Source: Salegentibacter holothuriorum (lineage in GTDB: Bacteria > Bacteroidota > Bacteroidia > Flavobacteriales > Flavobacteriaceae). From it: a stretch of 64,000 bases of DNA. The stretch spans positions 310,001-374,000 of the forward strand of contig NZ_FUYY01000002.1 of NCBI RefSeq assembly GCF_900168045.1, in the 5' to 3' direction. The position numbers and the translations under genes were made by a program. Positions 41,801-49,844 of this stretch are shown piece by piece. The first letter of the stretch is position 1; each line of letters begins with the position of its first letter. The notes under the pieces are model-generated. The model was not told the origin of the DNA and did no database searches. It saw only the letters and a program-made list of their open reading frames with translations.

Positions 41801-41964
41801 CTTTCGGAGTTAACTACTATTTATCTGGATTGCATAGTTATGCCGGTGGTGATCCACTACCCATACCTTCGTTCATTTATGTCATTTTAGTTGCTCTAAT
41901 CTGTATAGCGATCCTGGCTTTTTTCAGGGATAGGAGTTATAGAAAATCAAAGGTTTCAGTATAA
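38815..41964 (+). CDS. ResB-CcsA fusion, cytochrome c maturation (system II)
   Basis: 1049 aa. The N-terminal ResB/Ccs1 part opens with FASPVLAIILLFAYAVAMAV and has further TMs near 45-90 and a large periplasmic beta region (about 110-430). After a TM near 440 comes MKTLSILILVMLLSTFNG (about residue 465), a signal-like start of the second half. The C-terminal CcsA part has at least seven TMs with HAPWSNGYEML and the heme-handling WWD motif ESWGRYWAWDPKETWALI, plus conserved His in VVLHLRF. It exports heme and attaches it to apocytochromes; placed after nrfHA it probably serves NrfA/NrfH, including perhaps the CWTCK site. Confidence 0.93.
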   Translation: MKRLYKIFASPVLAIILLFAYAVAMAVATFVENDFGTATAWQLIYDSLWFELIMLGLGLSFLANTFKYNLWRKEKLAILLFHLAFIVILIGAGITRYTSYGGIMRIREGATSNTIISDTNFLKFTLSDKNGSKTLEKRISFSPIGDNDFSIETEFNAKPVSVSYNEFVADAVPEIVDDVEGGKPMLQMVVSAGSRRQTVFLEKGEIENIGEHNHLVGFEAEGEGVINIIEENGSFKIKSPRNLGTFVMTTETASTLVKDSLHPMPLRTLYRDGDASFVPMSYHPKAAIKLVSESEKPKDNDEIKDDALIVNVKVGEQEEKVSLLYREGFLPSQHEVELGGTKVILSYGSKALTTPFAIQLEDFQLERYPGSTSPSAYASEVKVLDEGKEIPHRIYMNNVLDYEGYRFFQASYDTDEKGTVLAVNHDAPGTYVTYAGYFLMMIGMFFTLFGKASRFTQINKKLKKMKTLSILILVMLLSTFNGTQAQESDPEITLDIIEQQAIDEQHAEMFGRLLVQDLDGRIKPVNTLASEFLRKLTLKPYFKFSKEGESINLSANQAFLAMHTSPNVWQYIPLIKIDKDKAGGAFSALEFSENGMVSFAQLLDDKGNYLLVKAIEDANQKKPAERNELDKEVIKVDERFNILYNVFAGHYLKIFPNSNDETNKWFSPTHDFNDFPEEDARFAEGIIPGYFNDIKNKDWAAASEKLVYINKFQEVLGAEIIPSPKRVEAEIWYNELNLNFWLFQIYFTVGAILLLLAIVKIFFKNKAIEIAWQALILVTLISFIAFTGNIILRWYVAQHAPWSNGYEMLVFVAWTLLLCGLLTFRKSDFALPLATLFTGTLLFVSYLDWLNPEITNLMPVLKSSFWLKVHVATIVSSYAPLALSAILGVMALLLIIFRTPGSQKKINVKIREITYINEISMTIGLFVLAVGTFLGGVWANESWGRYWAWDPKETWALISIIVYTVVLHLRFIPALRGRFVLNAVSVFAFGSIIMTSFGVNYYLSGLHSYAGGDPLPIPSFIYVILVALICIAILAFFRDRSYRKSKVSV

Positions 41965-42062
41965 AGTAAATTACCTTGTAGTAAGCCCAAGAGACATCAA
42001 ATGGAAAAATTTTGGATTTTGAAGCAAGCCCAGGAGCATTAAATCTAGATTATCGAATAAAT
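41964..42062 (+). repeat. ~100-bp dispersed repeat, copy B
   Basis: AGTAAATTACCTTGTAGTAA, GCCCAAGAGACATCAAATGG, TTTTGGATTTTGAAGCAAGC and ATTAAATCTAGATTATCGAA. Begins directly after the ccsBA stop, same direction. Confidence 0.8.
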
Positions 42063-42250
42063 ATGAATAGAAGATCCTGAAATTGACTAAATGATGCCAG
42101 ATTTCTTTGATGCTAATTTTTATGTTAACAAAAACATTCAATCCAATAATAGAAAAAAGCTTTATCGATTTCATTCCAGCTGATTAAGGTCATATTTATC
42201 TACTAAATATGTGTTAATATTTGTTAATCGAAAAATTAATATAATCGCTC

Positions 42251-43531
42251 ATGACTAATCTATCTACCTTTAAGCTATTACTAGTATTCCTGTTTTTTGT
42301 GAATGGGATTATCGCACAGACTTTTGAAGCAGATGCAGACGTAAGAGCTCGTTTTGAATACAGACACGGCTTTAACGATTTATTTTCAGATAATGCAGAC
42401 CCTGCCGCATTCGTGCAACAGCGAACCCGATTGAATTTAGGGTATACCGCAGAAAAATTGAAATTGTTTATTGCAGTGCAAGACGTTAGTACCTGGGGTG
42501 ATACCAGACAGATTTTACCTGTAGATGGAAATGATTCTTTTTCCTTGTTTCAGGCTTATGCCTTATTAAATTTTAATGAAAACTGGTCTACCAAAGTTGG
42601 AAGGCAATCCATAGCTTATGACAACGAGCGTATATTTGGCGGATTAGACTGGGCTATGCAGGGACGTTTTCATGATGCCGCGATACTGAAGTATCAAAAA
42701 GACGGTTTTAATTTGGATTTAGGAGCTGCTTTTAGTCAGGAAAAACCTAAAAACGAAGGAAATACTTACAGAATATCGGGATTTTTCACTTATAAGACTA
42801 TGCAATATGCTTACTTAAATAAGTTCTGGGACAATAGTTCAGTAAGCTTTTTATTTCTAAACAACGGTTTTCAGGGTTTTAGCGGTCCTGAAAACATTAC
42901 ACCAGATGGCGTTTATCACCGCCAAACCATGGGTAGTTATTTTAAGTTTCCCATACAAAACGTGAATATGGCAGGTACCGCCTATTATCAATTTGGAAAA
43001 GCCAATAATACCACCGATCTTTCAGCATACCAGCTATCCCTGGAAGTCACGTATAAACCCGGCAGCACTCTTTTTGGGTTAGGGATGGAAATGTTAAGTG
43101 GAACCAATCAGGAAGGGGAATCCAAAAACAGATCTTTCTTCCCTTTATACGGCACCAACCATAAGTTCAACGGGTTTATGGACTATTTTTATGTAGGTAA
43201 TCACGCTAATAACGCTGGTCTAAATGATATCTACGCAAAAGCGATTCTTAATACCGGTGAGAAATCAAACCTCTTACTTAAGGTTCATTATTTTATGGCT
43301 AATGCAGAACTGCAAAATAATGCAGACAACTATCTAGGCACAGAAATAGATCTTGTTTATTCCAATAATTTAATGAAATATGTAAAGATGAATATTGGGT
43401 ACTCACATATGCTCGCATCAGATAGTATGAGTTTGGTAAAAGGAGGAAAACCTAGTGACAACACCAACAACTGGGCCTGGGTTCAACTAAATGTAAATCC
43501 TAAATTATTTTCTTTGGACTTTAAGAAATAA
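42251..43531 (+). CDS. Alginate-export-type outer-membrane porin
   Basis: 426 aa. Signal peptide FKLLLVFLFFVNGIIAQ, then a beta-barrel protein: DVRARFEYRHGFNDLF, then VQQRTRLNLGYTAEKLKLFI and VGRQSIAYDNERIFGGLDWA, as in the alginate export family (pfam13372). Position after nrf/ccs suggests an anion or small-solute channel co-expressed for nitrite entry; that is inference. A bidirectional terminator follows. Confidence 0.85.
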   Translation: MTNLSTFKLLLVFLFFVNGIIAQTFEADADVRARFEYRHGFNDLFSDNADPAAFVQQRTRLNLGYTAEKLKLFIAVQDVSTWGDTRQILPVDGNDSFSLFQAYALLNFNENWSTKVGRQSIAYDNERIFGGLDWAMQGRFHDAAILKYQKDGFNLDLGAAFSQEKPKNEGNTYRISGFFTYKTMQYAYLNKFWDNSSVSFLFLNNGFQGFSGPENITPDGVYHRQTMGSYFKFPIQNVNMAGTAYYQFGKANNTTDLSAYQLSLEVTYKPGSTLFGLGMEMLSGTNQEGESKNRSFFPLYGTNHKFNGFMDYFYVGNHANNAGLNDIYAKAILNTGEKSNLLLKVHYFMANAELQNNADNYLGTEIDLVYSNNLMKYVKMNIGYSHMLASDSMSLVKGGKPSDNTNNWAWVQLNVNPKLFSLDFKK

Positions 43532-43547
43532 ATGCCTTAATAAAGTT

Positions 43548-43575
43548 AAGTTGTCCCGACGCTTCGGGACAACTT
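43548..43575. terminator. Bidirectional terminator between porin and PAS gene
   Basis: Perfect 12-bp arms AAGTTGTCCCGA / TCGGGACAACTT with a CGCT loop, between convergent genes. Confidence 0.85.
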
Positions 43576-43622
43576 CTAGATATTATCTCAAAAAAGAGGA
43601 TTAGCTGCCACTGGTTTTTATT

Positions 43623-44189
43623 TTAAACTGCCTGGCGTTCCAGCGCTAAATAATGTGTTGTATTTTCATTGATTAATGGAATCACGCTAATTTCACAATT
43701 ATATGTTGTCCTGTCTTTTCTATAATTAACTAAAACTTCTGTAAAAGGCTCATCCCTGGATAGTTTATGCCTTATCCGCTCTAAAGCAGCTTGATCGGTT
43801 TCTTCTCCCTGTAAAAAATGCGGGGTTTTATTAACAGCAAAACTACTGCTATATCCAGTCATCTCGCTAAAGCCTTCACTAACCCATTCAATTTTAGCTT
43901 CTTTATTCGTTAGAACTAAAGCATCAAAGGCCTTATCTTTAAATACGGCATCAAGATCGTTCTGCCACTCAAATTTTTTCGCTAATTCTTTAAAGATACC
44001 AATAGTATGCTGTTGCCTTATCACAGCTAACTGCTTCGCATAGTAATCGTTATAAATATCCCAACTTCTAAGGGGCATAAGCTTGATTTCAGAAATCCTT
44101 ATATCATTTTCAATCTCTCTATATTCTTCCATACTTAAAGAGGAAAGGTAGATATCCAAAGACTGCATATTCATTAAATTCTTCTTCAT
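43623..44189 (-). CDS. PAS domain protein, LOV-like without the photoactive cysteine
   Basis: 188 aa. Helical N-terminus (1-80), then one PAS domain: ALVLTNKEAKIEWVSEGFSE, then MTGYSS, NKTPHFLQGEETDQ and VNYRKDRTTYNCEISVIPLI. The pattern FLQG-x-x-TD with NYRKDxT is that of LOV domains, but the flavin-adduct Cys of the GxNCRFLQ motif is Pro123 here. No output domain. Possibly a redox or ligand sensor that acts by protein contact. Downstream of the porin on the opposite strand. Confidence 0.8.
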   Translation of the reverse strand: MKKNLMNMQSLDIYLSSLSMEEYREIENDIRISEIKLMPLRSWDIYNDYYAKQLAVIRQQHTIGIFKELAKKFEWQNDLDAVFKDKAFDALVLTNKEAKIEWVSEGFSEMTGYSSSFAVNKTPHFLQGEETDQAALERIRHKLSRDEPFTEVLVNYRKDRTTYNCEISVIPLINENTTHYLALERQAV

Positions 44190-44579
44190 AATTTTTTATT
44201 TTATCAAAAAAACGACTCCAATTCCAGATCGCTTGATTTTATTAAAAAACAAAATGGACACCTGCAAATGGGGCATTTCAAAATTCACTTAACAAACAAA
44301 ACTAACCAAAATCACGTTCAACATCGTTTAAACCTACGTTAATGTTTGATTTTCAAATGAAAAAGCTAGACAATTTGTAAAATAAAACCGGCTTGCTTTT
44401 ATGATTTAAAAAGATAAAAATAGTGCTTGTAATTAAGAGCAAACATCCTCAATTTAAAATCAAAACTCCTATTTAAATGTTTAAAAAAAGATCCTATTAA
44501 CAGCACAAAATCAAGGCTTATAAAGCTTTTGCGAATTTCTGAATAAGTTGTACTTTCGGGTTTTTCTAAAAATTTAAAT
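44190..44579. other. Divergent intergenic region, PAS and HupE-like genes
   Basis: 390 bp, strongly A/T-rich, no reading frame seen. TACTTTCG at about 44550-44557, a variant of TAnnTTTG, is a possible -7 box for the HupE-like gene. Confidence 0.4.
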
Positions 44580-45170
44580 ATGTCTCAATTCTGGCTGTAT
44601 TTTAGATTGGGTTTGGAACACGTTCTGGACTGGCAGGCTTACGATCACATTCTGTTTCTAATTGTTCTGGTTACAGCCTATACTTTTAGCAGCTGGAAAC
44701 GAATTCTTTGGTTAGTAACTTTATTCACCCTTGGTCACACCCTGGCATTATTTCTTTCTGTATATGGTATTGTTAAAGTAGCTTCGGACTGGGTGGAACT
44801 GCTAATCCCTGTTACTATAGTACTTACCGCTTTATATAATATAGTTACCGCCAGCAAAAAAGAGCGGAACAAAAATCATAATCCTTTATATTTTACCACT
44901 ATCTTTTTTGGCTTAATACATGGTCTTGGATTTTCTACTTATTTTAAAATGGTAGCTGCAAATACCGAAAGTAAATTTTTACCGCTTCTGGAATTTGCCC
45001 TTGGAATAGAAACGGCCCAGGTTATAGTAGTGATTGCTGTAATTATTCTTGGTTTCATTGCGCAAAACATCTTTTCGGTTTCTAAAAGAGACTGGATATT
45101 AATAAGTTCAGCAATAGTAATCGGAATTATTTTGCCTATTCTTCAAGAGAATTTTCAGGCTATTTTTTAA
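44580..45170 (+). CDS. HupE/UreJ family membrane protein
   Basis: 196 aa, about six TM segments. LEHVLDWQAYDHILFLIVLV (His and Asp near the start), TLFTLGHTLALFLSVYGIV and FGLIHGLGFSTYFK are the conserved histidine-bearing segments of HupE/UreJ, thought to move nickel or cobalt ions. Stand-alone Bacteroidota copies are common and their metal is unproven. The downstream deaminase starts 58 nt later. Confidence 0.85.
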   Translation: MSQFWLYFRLGLEHVLDWQAYDHILFLIVLVTAYTFSSWKRILWLVTLFTLGHTLALFLSVYGIVKVASDWVELLIPVTIVLTALYNIVTASKKERNKNHNPLYFTTIFFGLIHGLGFSTYFKMVAANTESKFLPLLEFALGIETAQVIVVIAVIILGFIAQNIFSVSKRDWILISSAIVIGIILPILQENFQAIF

Positions 45171-45227
45171 ATTAGAGCGCTAATATTAAAACGAAATCGC
45201 GCCTTAAAAAGCCGGAAAAAATTAATA

Positions 45228-45659
45228 ATGAACAAGCAAAAACAATTAAAGTACGATAAAGCTTATTTGAGAATTGCTCGGGAATGGAGCAAATTATCAC
45301 AATGCAAGAGAAAGCAGGTTGGCGCAGTTATTGTGAAAGATAGAATGATAATTTCTGATGGTTTTAACGGGACCCCTACCGGTTTTGAAAATTATTGCGA
45401 AGATGACGAAGGTTACACTAAATGGTATGTACTCCACGCTGAAGCCAATGCAATTTTAAAGGTTGCAAACTCTACCCAATCTTGCAATGGCGCCACATTA
45501 TATATCACCATGTCTCCCTGTAAGGAATGCAGTAAATTAATTCACCAGGCAGGAATCACGAGGTTGGTTTATTATGTAGATTATAAAGATAATTCAGGAC
45601 TTGAATTTTTAGAAAAAGCCGGCGTAAGCCTTAAACAAATAAATGATTTAGAAGATTGA
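45228..45659 (+). CDS. Deoxycytidylate deaminase family protein
   Basis: 143 aa. Zinc motif HAEANAIL (about residue 75) and PCKECSKLIHQ (about 103), the dCMP deaminase/ComEB signature; the N-terminal KLSQCKRKQVGAVIVKDRMI and FNGTPTGFENYCED match dCMP deaminases. It would convert dCMP to dUMP for dTMP synthesis. The TGA overlaps the TTG start of the S41 protease gene. Confidence 0.9.
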   Translation: MNKQKQLKYDKAYLRIAREWSKLSQCKRKQVGAVIVKDRMIISDGFNGTPTGFENYCEDDEGYTKWYVLHAEANAILKVANSTQSCNGATLYITMSPCKECSKLIHQAGITRLVYYVDYKDNSGLEFLEKAGVSLKQINDLED

Positions 45660-47245
45660 ATACCAGGCAAAAAATATTGATTCCCATTCTCCTTGCTACA
45701 GCCTGCGCCGCCGGCGTTATGCTGGGCGGAAAATTGGATTTCTCTTCTCCTGATACACTATTCTCTTCTAACCCAAAAAAACAAAAACTCAACCGACTTA
45801 TAGACTACATAGATTATGAGTATGTAGATGATGTGAATACCGATAGTATAGTAGATCTCACAGTAAATAGAATTCTTGAAAATCTCGATCCGCATTCAGT
45901 ATATATTCCCAAAGAAGAATATGCAGGTGTGATAGAAAACATGCAGGGTGATTTTGTGGGGATTGGGGTAAGCTTTTATAATGTAAACGATACTGTTGTG
46001 GTAATTCAGGCACTGGAGGGCGGCCCGAGTGAAGAAATAGGAATTCGTGGCGGCGACAGAATTCTTTATGCTGATGGCACTCCGCTTTTCAACAATAATA
46101 TAAGCAACGATTCTTTAACCAAACACCTTAAAGGGGAGGAAGACTCCCGGGTAACGCTTAAAATTAAAAGAAAAGGAATTAGAGACTTACTAACCTTTAA
46201 AGTAAAACGGGGGCGGGTTCCTTTAAAAAGCGTAGACGCGGCTTATATGCTATCTCCTAAATTAGGTTATATTAAAGTGAATAGATTTTCTGAAACTACT
46301 TATAAAGAATTTCAAAACGCATTAAAAGACCTAAAAGAGAAAGGAGCCAACAAAATTGCTTTAGATCTTAGGGACAATCCCGGCGGCTACCTTTCTGAAG
46401 CCATTAAGATTGTAGATGAATTCCTGGAGGATGAAAAACTAATTCTTTACACGAAAAATAAAAGTGGCGCAGTAGAAGAAACCTTTTCCAAACAAAAAGG
46501 TCTTTTAGAAAATGGAGATTTATATATACTAATTAACGAGAACTCGGCTTCTGCCAGTGAGGTTATTGCAGGCGCATTACAAGACAACGACCGTGGCACT
46601 ATTATAGGCCGCAGGTCTTACGGTAAAGGCCTTGTGCAACGCGAAATGGAATTAGGTGACGGCAGTGCAGTAAGATTAACTATTGCCCGCTATTACACGC
46701 CAACAGGTCGCTCTATCCAAAAGCCCTACGATAACGGTAACGAGAGCTATTTTAAAGATTATATGCGTCGCTATAAGAATGGCGAACTTAACAGTGCCGA
46801 TAGTATAAATGTAGATGATTCTCTTAGGTATGAAACCCCTAAAGGAAAAGTAGTTTACGGTGGTGGCGGAATTATTCCAGACATCTTTATTCCACTTGAT
46901 AGTGATAATGAAAGAAACAATATTAAACTTCTATTACATGGCGGTTATATGAGTCGGTTTATCTTCAACGTACTGGAAAAAAACCGAAGTTTTTACAACA
47001 ATGTTCAACGAGAAAATTTTGAAAAGGAAGTGGTTATTTCAGATGAAATGGTACAGGATTTTGTTCATTTCGTGAAAGGTGCAAATATCAAACTTAATGT
47101 AAATAATCAAAAAAGCTTATTAAAACAATACTTAAAAGCAGTAATTGCCCAGCAGTTATATGGCACTACGGCTTTTGAGAAATTAATAAATAAAAACGAC
47201 CCAGCCATTAATAAAGTGCTTGAATTATCCAAAAAAAATCAATAG
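45656..47245 (+). CDS. S41 family C-terminal processing peptidase
   Basis: 529 aa from a TTG start coupled to the previous stop (TTGA overlap). N-terminal signal/TM (ILIPILLATACAAGVMLGG), PDZ domain (about 85-165; FVGIGVSF, VVIQALEGGPSEEIGIRGGD), then the protease core ALDLRDNPGGYLSEA, ENSASASEVIAGALQ (Ser nucleophile) and RSYGKGLVQ (catalytic Lys). Periplasmic; C-terminal proteases trim envelope proteins. The start assignment is supported by lack of an in-frame ATG before the signal sequence. Confidence 0.93.
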   Translation: MNTRQKILIPILLATACAAGVMLGGKLDFSSPDTLFSSNPKKQKLNRLIDYIDYEYVDDVNTDSIVDLTVNRILENLDPHSVYIPKEEYAGVIENMQGDFVGIGVSFYNVNDTVVVIQALEGGPSEEIGIRGGDRILYADGTPLFNNNISNDSLTKHLKGEEDSRVTLKIKRKGIRDLLTFKVKRGRVPLKSVDAAYMLSPKLGYIKVNRFSETTYKEFQNALKDLKEKGANKIALDLRDNPGGYLSEAIKIVDEFLEDEKLILYTKNKSGAVEETFSKQKGLLENGDLYILINENSASASEVIAGALQDNDRGTIIGRRSYGKGLVQREMELGDGSAVRLTIARYYTPTGRSIQKPYDNGNESYFKDYMRRYKNGELNSADSINVDDSLRYETPKGKVVYGGGGIIPDIFIPLDSDNERNNIKLLLHGGYMSRFIFNVLEKNRSFYNNVQRENFEKEVVISDEMVQDFVHFVKGANIKLNVNNQKSLLKQYLKAVIAQQLYGTTAFEKLINKNDPAINKVLELSKKNQ

Positions 47246-47254
47246 CTTGCAATC

Positions 47255-47557
47255 GTGAACGCGATAAATGAAAATATTGTAATTTTCTTTACTGTTTCTC
47301 CGCTATTTTTCTTCATTGTAGCGGTGAGTTTTAGATTATTGGATAATAGCGCACTGCTTTTTTTACAAAAAGAAATTCTTGTTACCTCCTCCAACGTCTC
47401 AGTAGATTGCATAAAAAGTCAAATAAAAGCCACAGAAGATAGAGAGTTTAAAAATAAATTAAAACTAGCCCTTCTTTACAGAAGAATGCACCGCACCTGT
47501 CTAATTTTAATGCTTTTTTCTATACCCTTAATGTTCACAGGCTACTATATGCTATAG
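47255..47557 (+). CDS. Small two-TM membrane protein, DUF2721-like
   Basis: 100 aa from a GTG start 9 nt after the protease stop. TM at about 8-28 (NIVIFFTVSPLFFFIVAVSF) and at about 82-98, with a basic cytosolic middle ending in LLYRRMHRTCLILMLFS. The arrangement resembles DUF2721, but the match is from memory and weak. The 3' end overlaps the convergent FAD gene by 6 nt. Confidence 0.55.
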   Translation: MNAINENIVIFFTVSPLFFFIVAVSFRLLDNSALLFLQKEILVTSSNVSVDCIKSQIKATEDREFKNKLKLALLYRRMHRTCLILMLFSIPLMFTGYYML

Positions 47558-48157
47558 TATTTTATCGTGTACCTTGGTTTGCTCCCCAGTCCATAAACTT
47601 AGAATGTCTGTTGCCACACTTGCGCCGCTTCCGCAGGCAATAGCAAATTGACTTCGCCATCCGGCAAGGCTACCGGCAACATACATGCCTGGTTTCACCA
47701 AATGATCTTCGTTTTTCAGCTGAATACGTTCTTTAGAAGCTTTCGCTTTTTGATGCGGAATCACTTCATTTTCTAATCCTTCTATTCTGAAAGGACTATT
47801 ATAGCCGGTGGCTATTACTACAATTTCAGTTTCGTAGCTATTTTTATTGGTAACTACACTGAAACCATCATTTAAGAAAACAATTTCTTTAACTTTTTCA
47901 CCGTCAATTTGTTCAATTCCAGGATATTGTTCTTTTAAATGCACCTCCCCTTCTTCCAGGATTTGTTTTCCCGAAGTCCCTGGAACCACGCCTAATACGT
48001 TATTAAGCATCGCCGAGTTTAAATGAGAGGCTTTTTGATGCATAATTATCCCTGCCTTCTTATTCGGAACTACATTTTTATGTACGGCAGAACCCAAAAT
48101 AAGTGCGCAAGATAAACCGGCAGCTCCCCCACCAATAATAAGAACGTTGAATTTCAT
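47552..48157 (-). CDS. Short FAD-dependent oxidoreductase (thioredoxin-reductase-like)
   Basis: 201 aa from the ATG at 48157, right before KFNVLIIGGGAAGLSCALIL, the FAD Rossmann motif. IVVIATGYNSPFRIEGLE and KPGMYVAGSLAGWRSQFAIA with CGSGASVATDIL are the second half of the FAD domain. The whole NADPH-binding domain and the CxxC of thioredoxin reductase are absent, so this is a single-domain form; the reductant and substrate are unknown. It overlaps the DUF2721-like gene at the 3' end and follows the 65-aa membrane gene by 1 nt. Confidence 0.82.
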   Translation of the reverse strand: MKFNVLIIGGGAAGLSCALILGSAVHKNVVPNKKAGIIMHQKASHLNSAMLNNVLGVVPGTSGKQILEEGEVHLKEQYPGIEQIDGEKVKEIVFLNDGFSVVTNKNSYETEIVVIATGYNSPFRIEGLENEVIPHQKAKASKERIQLKNEDHLVKPGMYVAGSLAGWRSQFAIACGSGASVATDILSLWTGEQTKVHDKIL

Positions 48158-48158
48158 T

Positions 48159-48356
48159 TTAAGAATTATGCTTTTCGGCAATACTTCTTGAGGTCAATAA
48201 AATCCCCATGAGAATAACAAGACAAAGGCTTCCTACTATTACCAGCACAGCTGTCCCGCTATCACCTTTTAAAAGATTATCAAAATCCAATGCGGTTGTA
48301 CTGTAGCCAATACTAACTACAGCCAAAAAAATTACGGTATAAATAAATAACTTCAT
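48159..48356 (-). CDS. Small two-TM membrane protein
   Basis: 65 aa. TM1 near the start (FIYTVIFLAVVSIGYSTTAL) and TM2 (AVLVIVGSLCLVILMGILLT) with a short linker; resembles small Bacteroidota inner-membrane proteins without known role. Coupled to marC (4 nt ATGA overlap) and to the FAD protein (1 nt gap), so the three are one operon. Confidence 0.65.
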   Translation of the reverse strand: MKLFIYTVIFLAVVSIGYSTTALDFDNLLKGDSGTAVLVIVGSLCLVILMGILLTSRSIAEKHNS

Positions 48357-48934
48357 GTAAATAAACTCTGAATGTTAGTGGCAAATAATTTTACTGCAAT
48401 GGCAAGTAAAATTACACCAAATACTTTTCTAATTACGCTAATTCCCTGGCTTCCTAAAACCTTCTCTATCCTATTAGAGGACTTTAAGACCATATATACA
48501 AAGATAATATTGATTAGGATAGCGACAATAATATTTACCGTTTCATATTCTGCCTGCAGCGATACTAAAGTAGTAAGCGTACCGGCACCCGCAATTAATG
48601 GGAATGCAAGGGGAACAATAGAAGCTGTTTCGGGTTCATCATCCTTATAAAGGGTAATTCCCAAAATCATCTCCAGGGCCAGAAAAAACAAGATAAATGC
48701 ACCGGCCACAGCAAAAGAATTTACGTCAATTCCAATAAGATTTAAAATCTCTTTTCCTACAAATAGGAAAACAATCATAATTATACCGGCTACCACCGAA
48801 GCTTTTTCACTTTGAATATGCCCAACCTTTTTACGCAGGTCTATAATAATTGGAATATTCCCAATGATATCAATCACCGCGAAAAGAATCATTCCTGCCG
48901 TAAAAATCTGTTTCACGTTAAGTAATTCCCACAT
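48353..48934 (-). CDS. MarC family integral membrane protein
   Basis: 193 aa, six TM segments. FAVIDIIGNIPIIIDLRKKV at the start, AFILFFLALEMILGITLY in the middle and PLAFPLIAGAGTLTTLVSLQ are diagnostic of MarC/YhcE. Despite the name the family is not shown to give drug resistance; function unknown. First gene of the marC - 65aa - FAD protein operon. Confidence 0.9.
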   Translation of the reverse strand: MWELLNVKQIFTAGMILFAVIDIIGNIPIIIDLRKKVGHIQSEKASVVAGIIMIVFLFVGKEILNLIGIDVNSFAVAGAFILFFLALEMILGITLYKDDEPETASIVPLAFPLIAGAGTLTTLVSLQAEYETVNIIVAILINIIFVYMVLKSSNRIEKVLGSQGISVIRKVFGVILLAIAVKLFATNIQSLFT

Positions 48935-49057
48935 AACTTCCTTTATTAAAAAATTTTGCGCAAAAGTAATTTTTAAAAACAGAGTATCAAGGAATTAGCA
49001 AGTGAAATTTTTATTAAAATTGAGTCATTTTTTTTTCAGTAAAAATACTGATAGAAC

Positions 49058-49065
49058 TATATTTG
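49058..49065 (+). promoter_or_regulatory. -7 box 4 nt before the DUF3109 start (possible leaderless mRNA)
   Basis: TATATTTG fits TAnnTTTG and ends only 4 nt before the ATG at 49070, so transcription would begin at or within a few bases of the start codon. Confidence 0.4.
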
Positions 49066-49069
49066 CCAA

Positions 49070-49633
49070 ATGTTTCAAATAGGAAAAACCATAGTTTCAG
49101 AAGAGATCTTAACCAAAGATTTTGTGTGTAACCTTTCTGCCTGCAAAGGTGCGTGTTGTGTAGACGGTGATGCCGGTGCTCCAGTAACACCACAGGAGCG
49201 GGAAATTCTCGATGAGATATATCCCAAAGTAAAACCTTTTTTACGCCAAAAAGGAATAGATGCCATAGAAAAACAAGGTACCTATATCACTACAGATCTT
49301 GATGAGATTGAAACACCATTAATAGATGGTGCAGATTGTGCTTACGTAACTTTTGATGATAAAGGCACCGCACTTTGTGCCATTGAGGAAGCTTACAACC
49401 AGGGAGAAATAGATTTTAAAAAGCCTATTTCCTGTCATTTATATCCAATAAGAATCCAGGAATACTCAGAGTTTTCTGCAGTAAATTACCACAAATGGCA
49501 AATTTGTGACGATGCCTGTAGCCTGGGAGCAGAACTTCAAGTACCTGTTTATAAGTTTACCAAAGACGCGCTTATAAGAAAATTTGGTGAAGATTGGTAT
49601 AATCAATTGGAAGAAGCCGCAAAGGAACTATAG
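49070..49633 (+). CDS. DUF3109 family cysteine-cluster protein
   Basis: 187 aa. CNLSACKGACCVDGDAGAP near residue 20, ADCAYV near 88, CAIEEAY, SCHLYPIRI and CDDAC make the eight-cysteine pattern of DUF3109, related to YkgJ-type Fe-S or zinc cluster proteins. Single transcription unit. Function unknown. Confidence 0.85.
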   Translation: MFQIGKTIVSEEILTKDFVCNLSACKGACCVDGDAGAPVTPQEREILDEIYPKVKPFLRQKGIDAIEKQGTYITTDLDEIETPLIDGADCAYVTFDDKGTALCAIEEAYNQGEIDFKKPISCHLYPIRIQEYSEFSAVNYHKWQICDDACSLGAELQVPVYKFTKDALIRKFGEDWYNQLEEAAKEL

Positions 49634-49844
49634 ATTACCACAAAAATACATACAACTGATTTACAGAGCATTAATTTTTAATATTCTGAATTATTTTGTA
49701 TCTTCAAATTTAAAGTTTTTACCCTAAAATATCCGAAAAACCTTTATATCGGTATTTAAAAATCCCCCTACACTTTTAATTAATCCTGCCCCACGCTGTA
49801 ATCTTTAGGCTTGCAGCTTATTTTATAATCTAAAATTCAAAATT

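Noticed and set aside
40207-41964. Separate ccsA gene starting at the internal MKT
   Set aside because: A signal-like start is present, but the frame is continuous from ResB with no stop or gap, and ResB-CcsA fusions are known in Bacteroidota.
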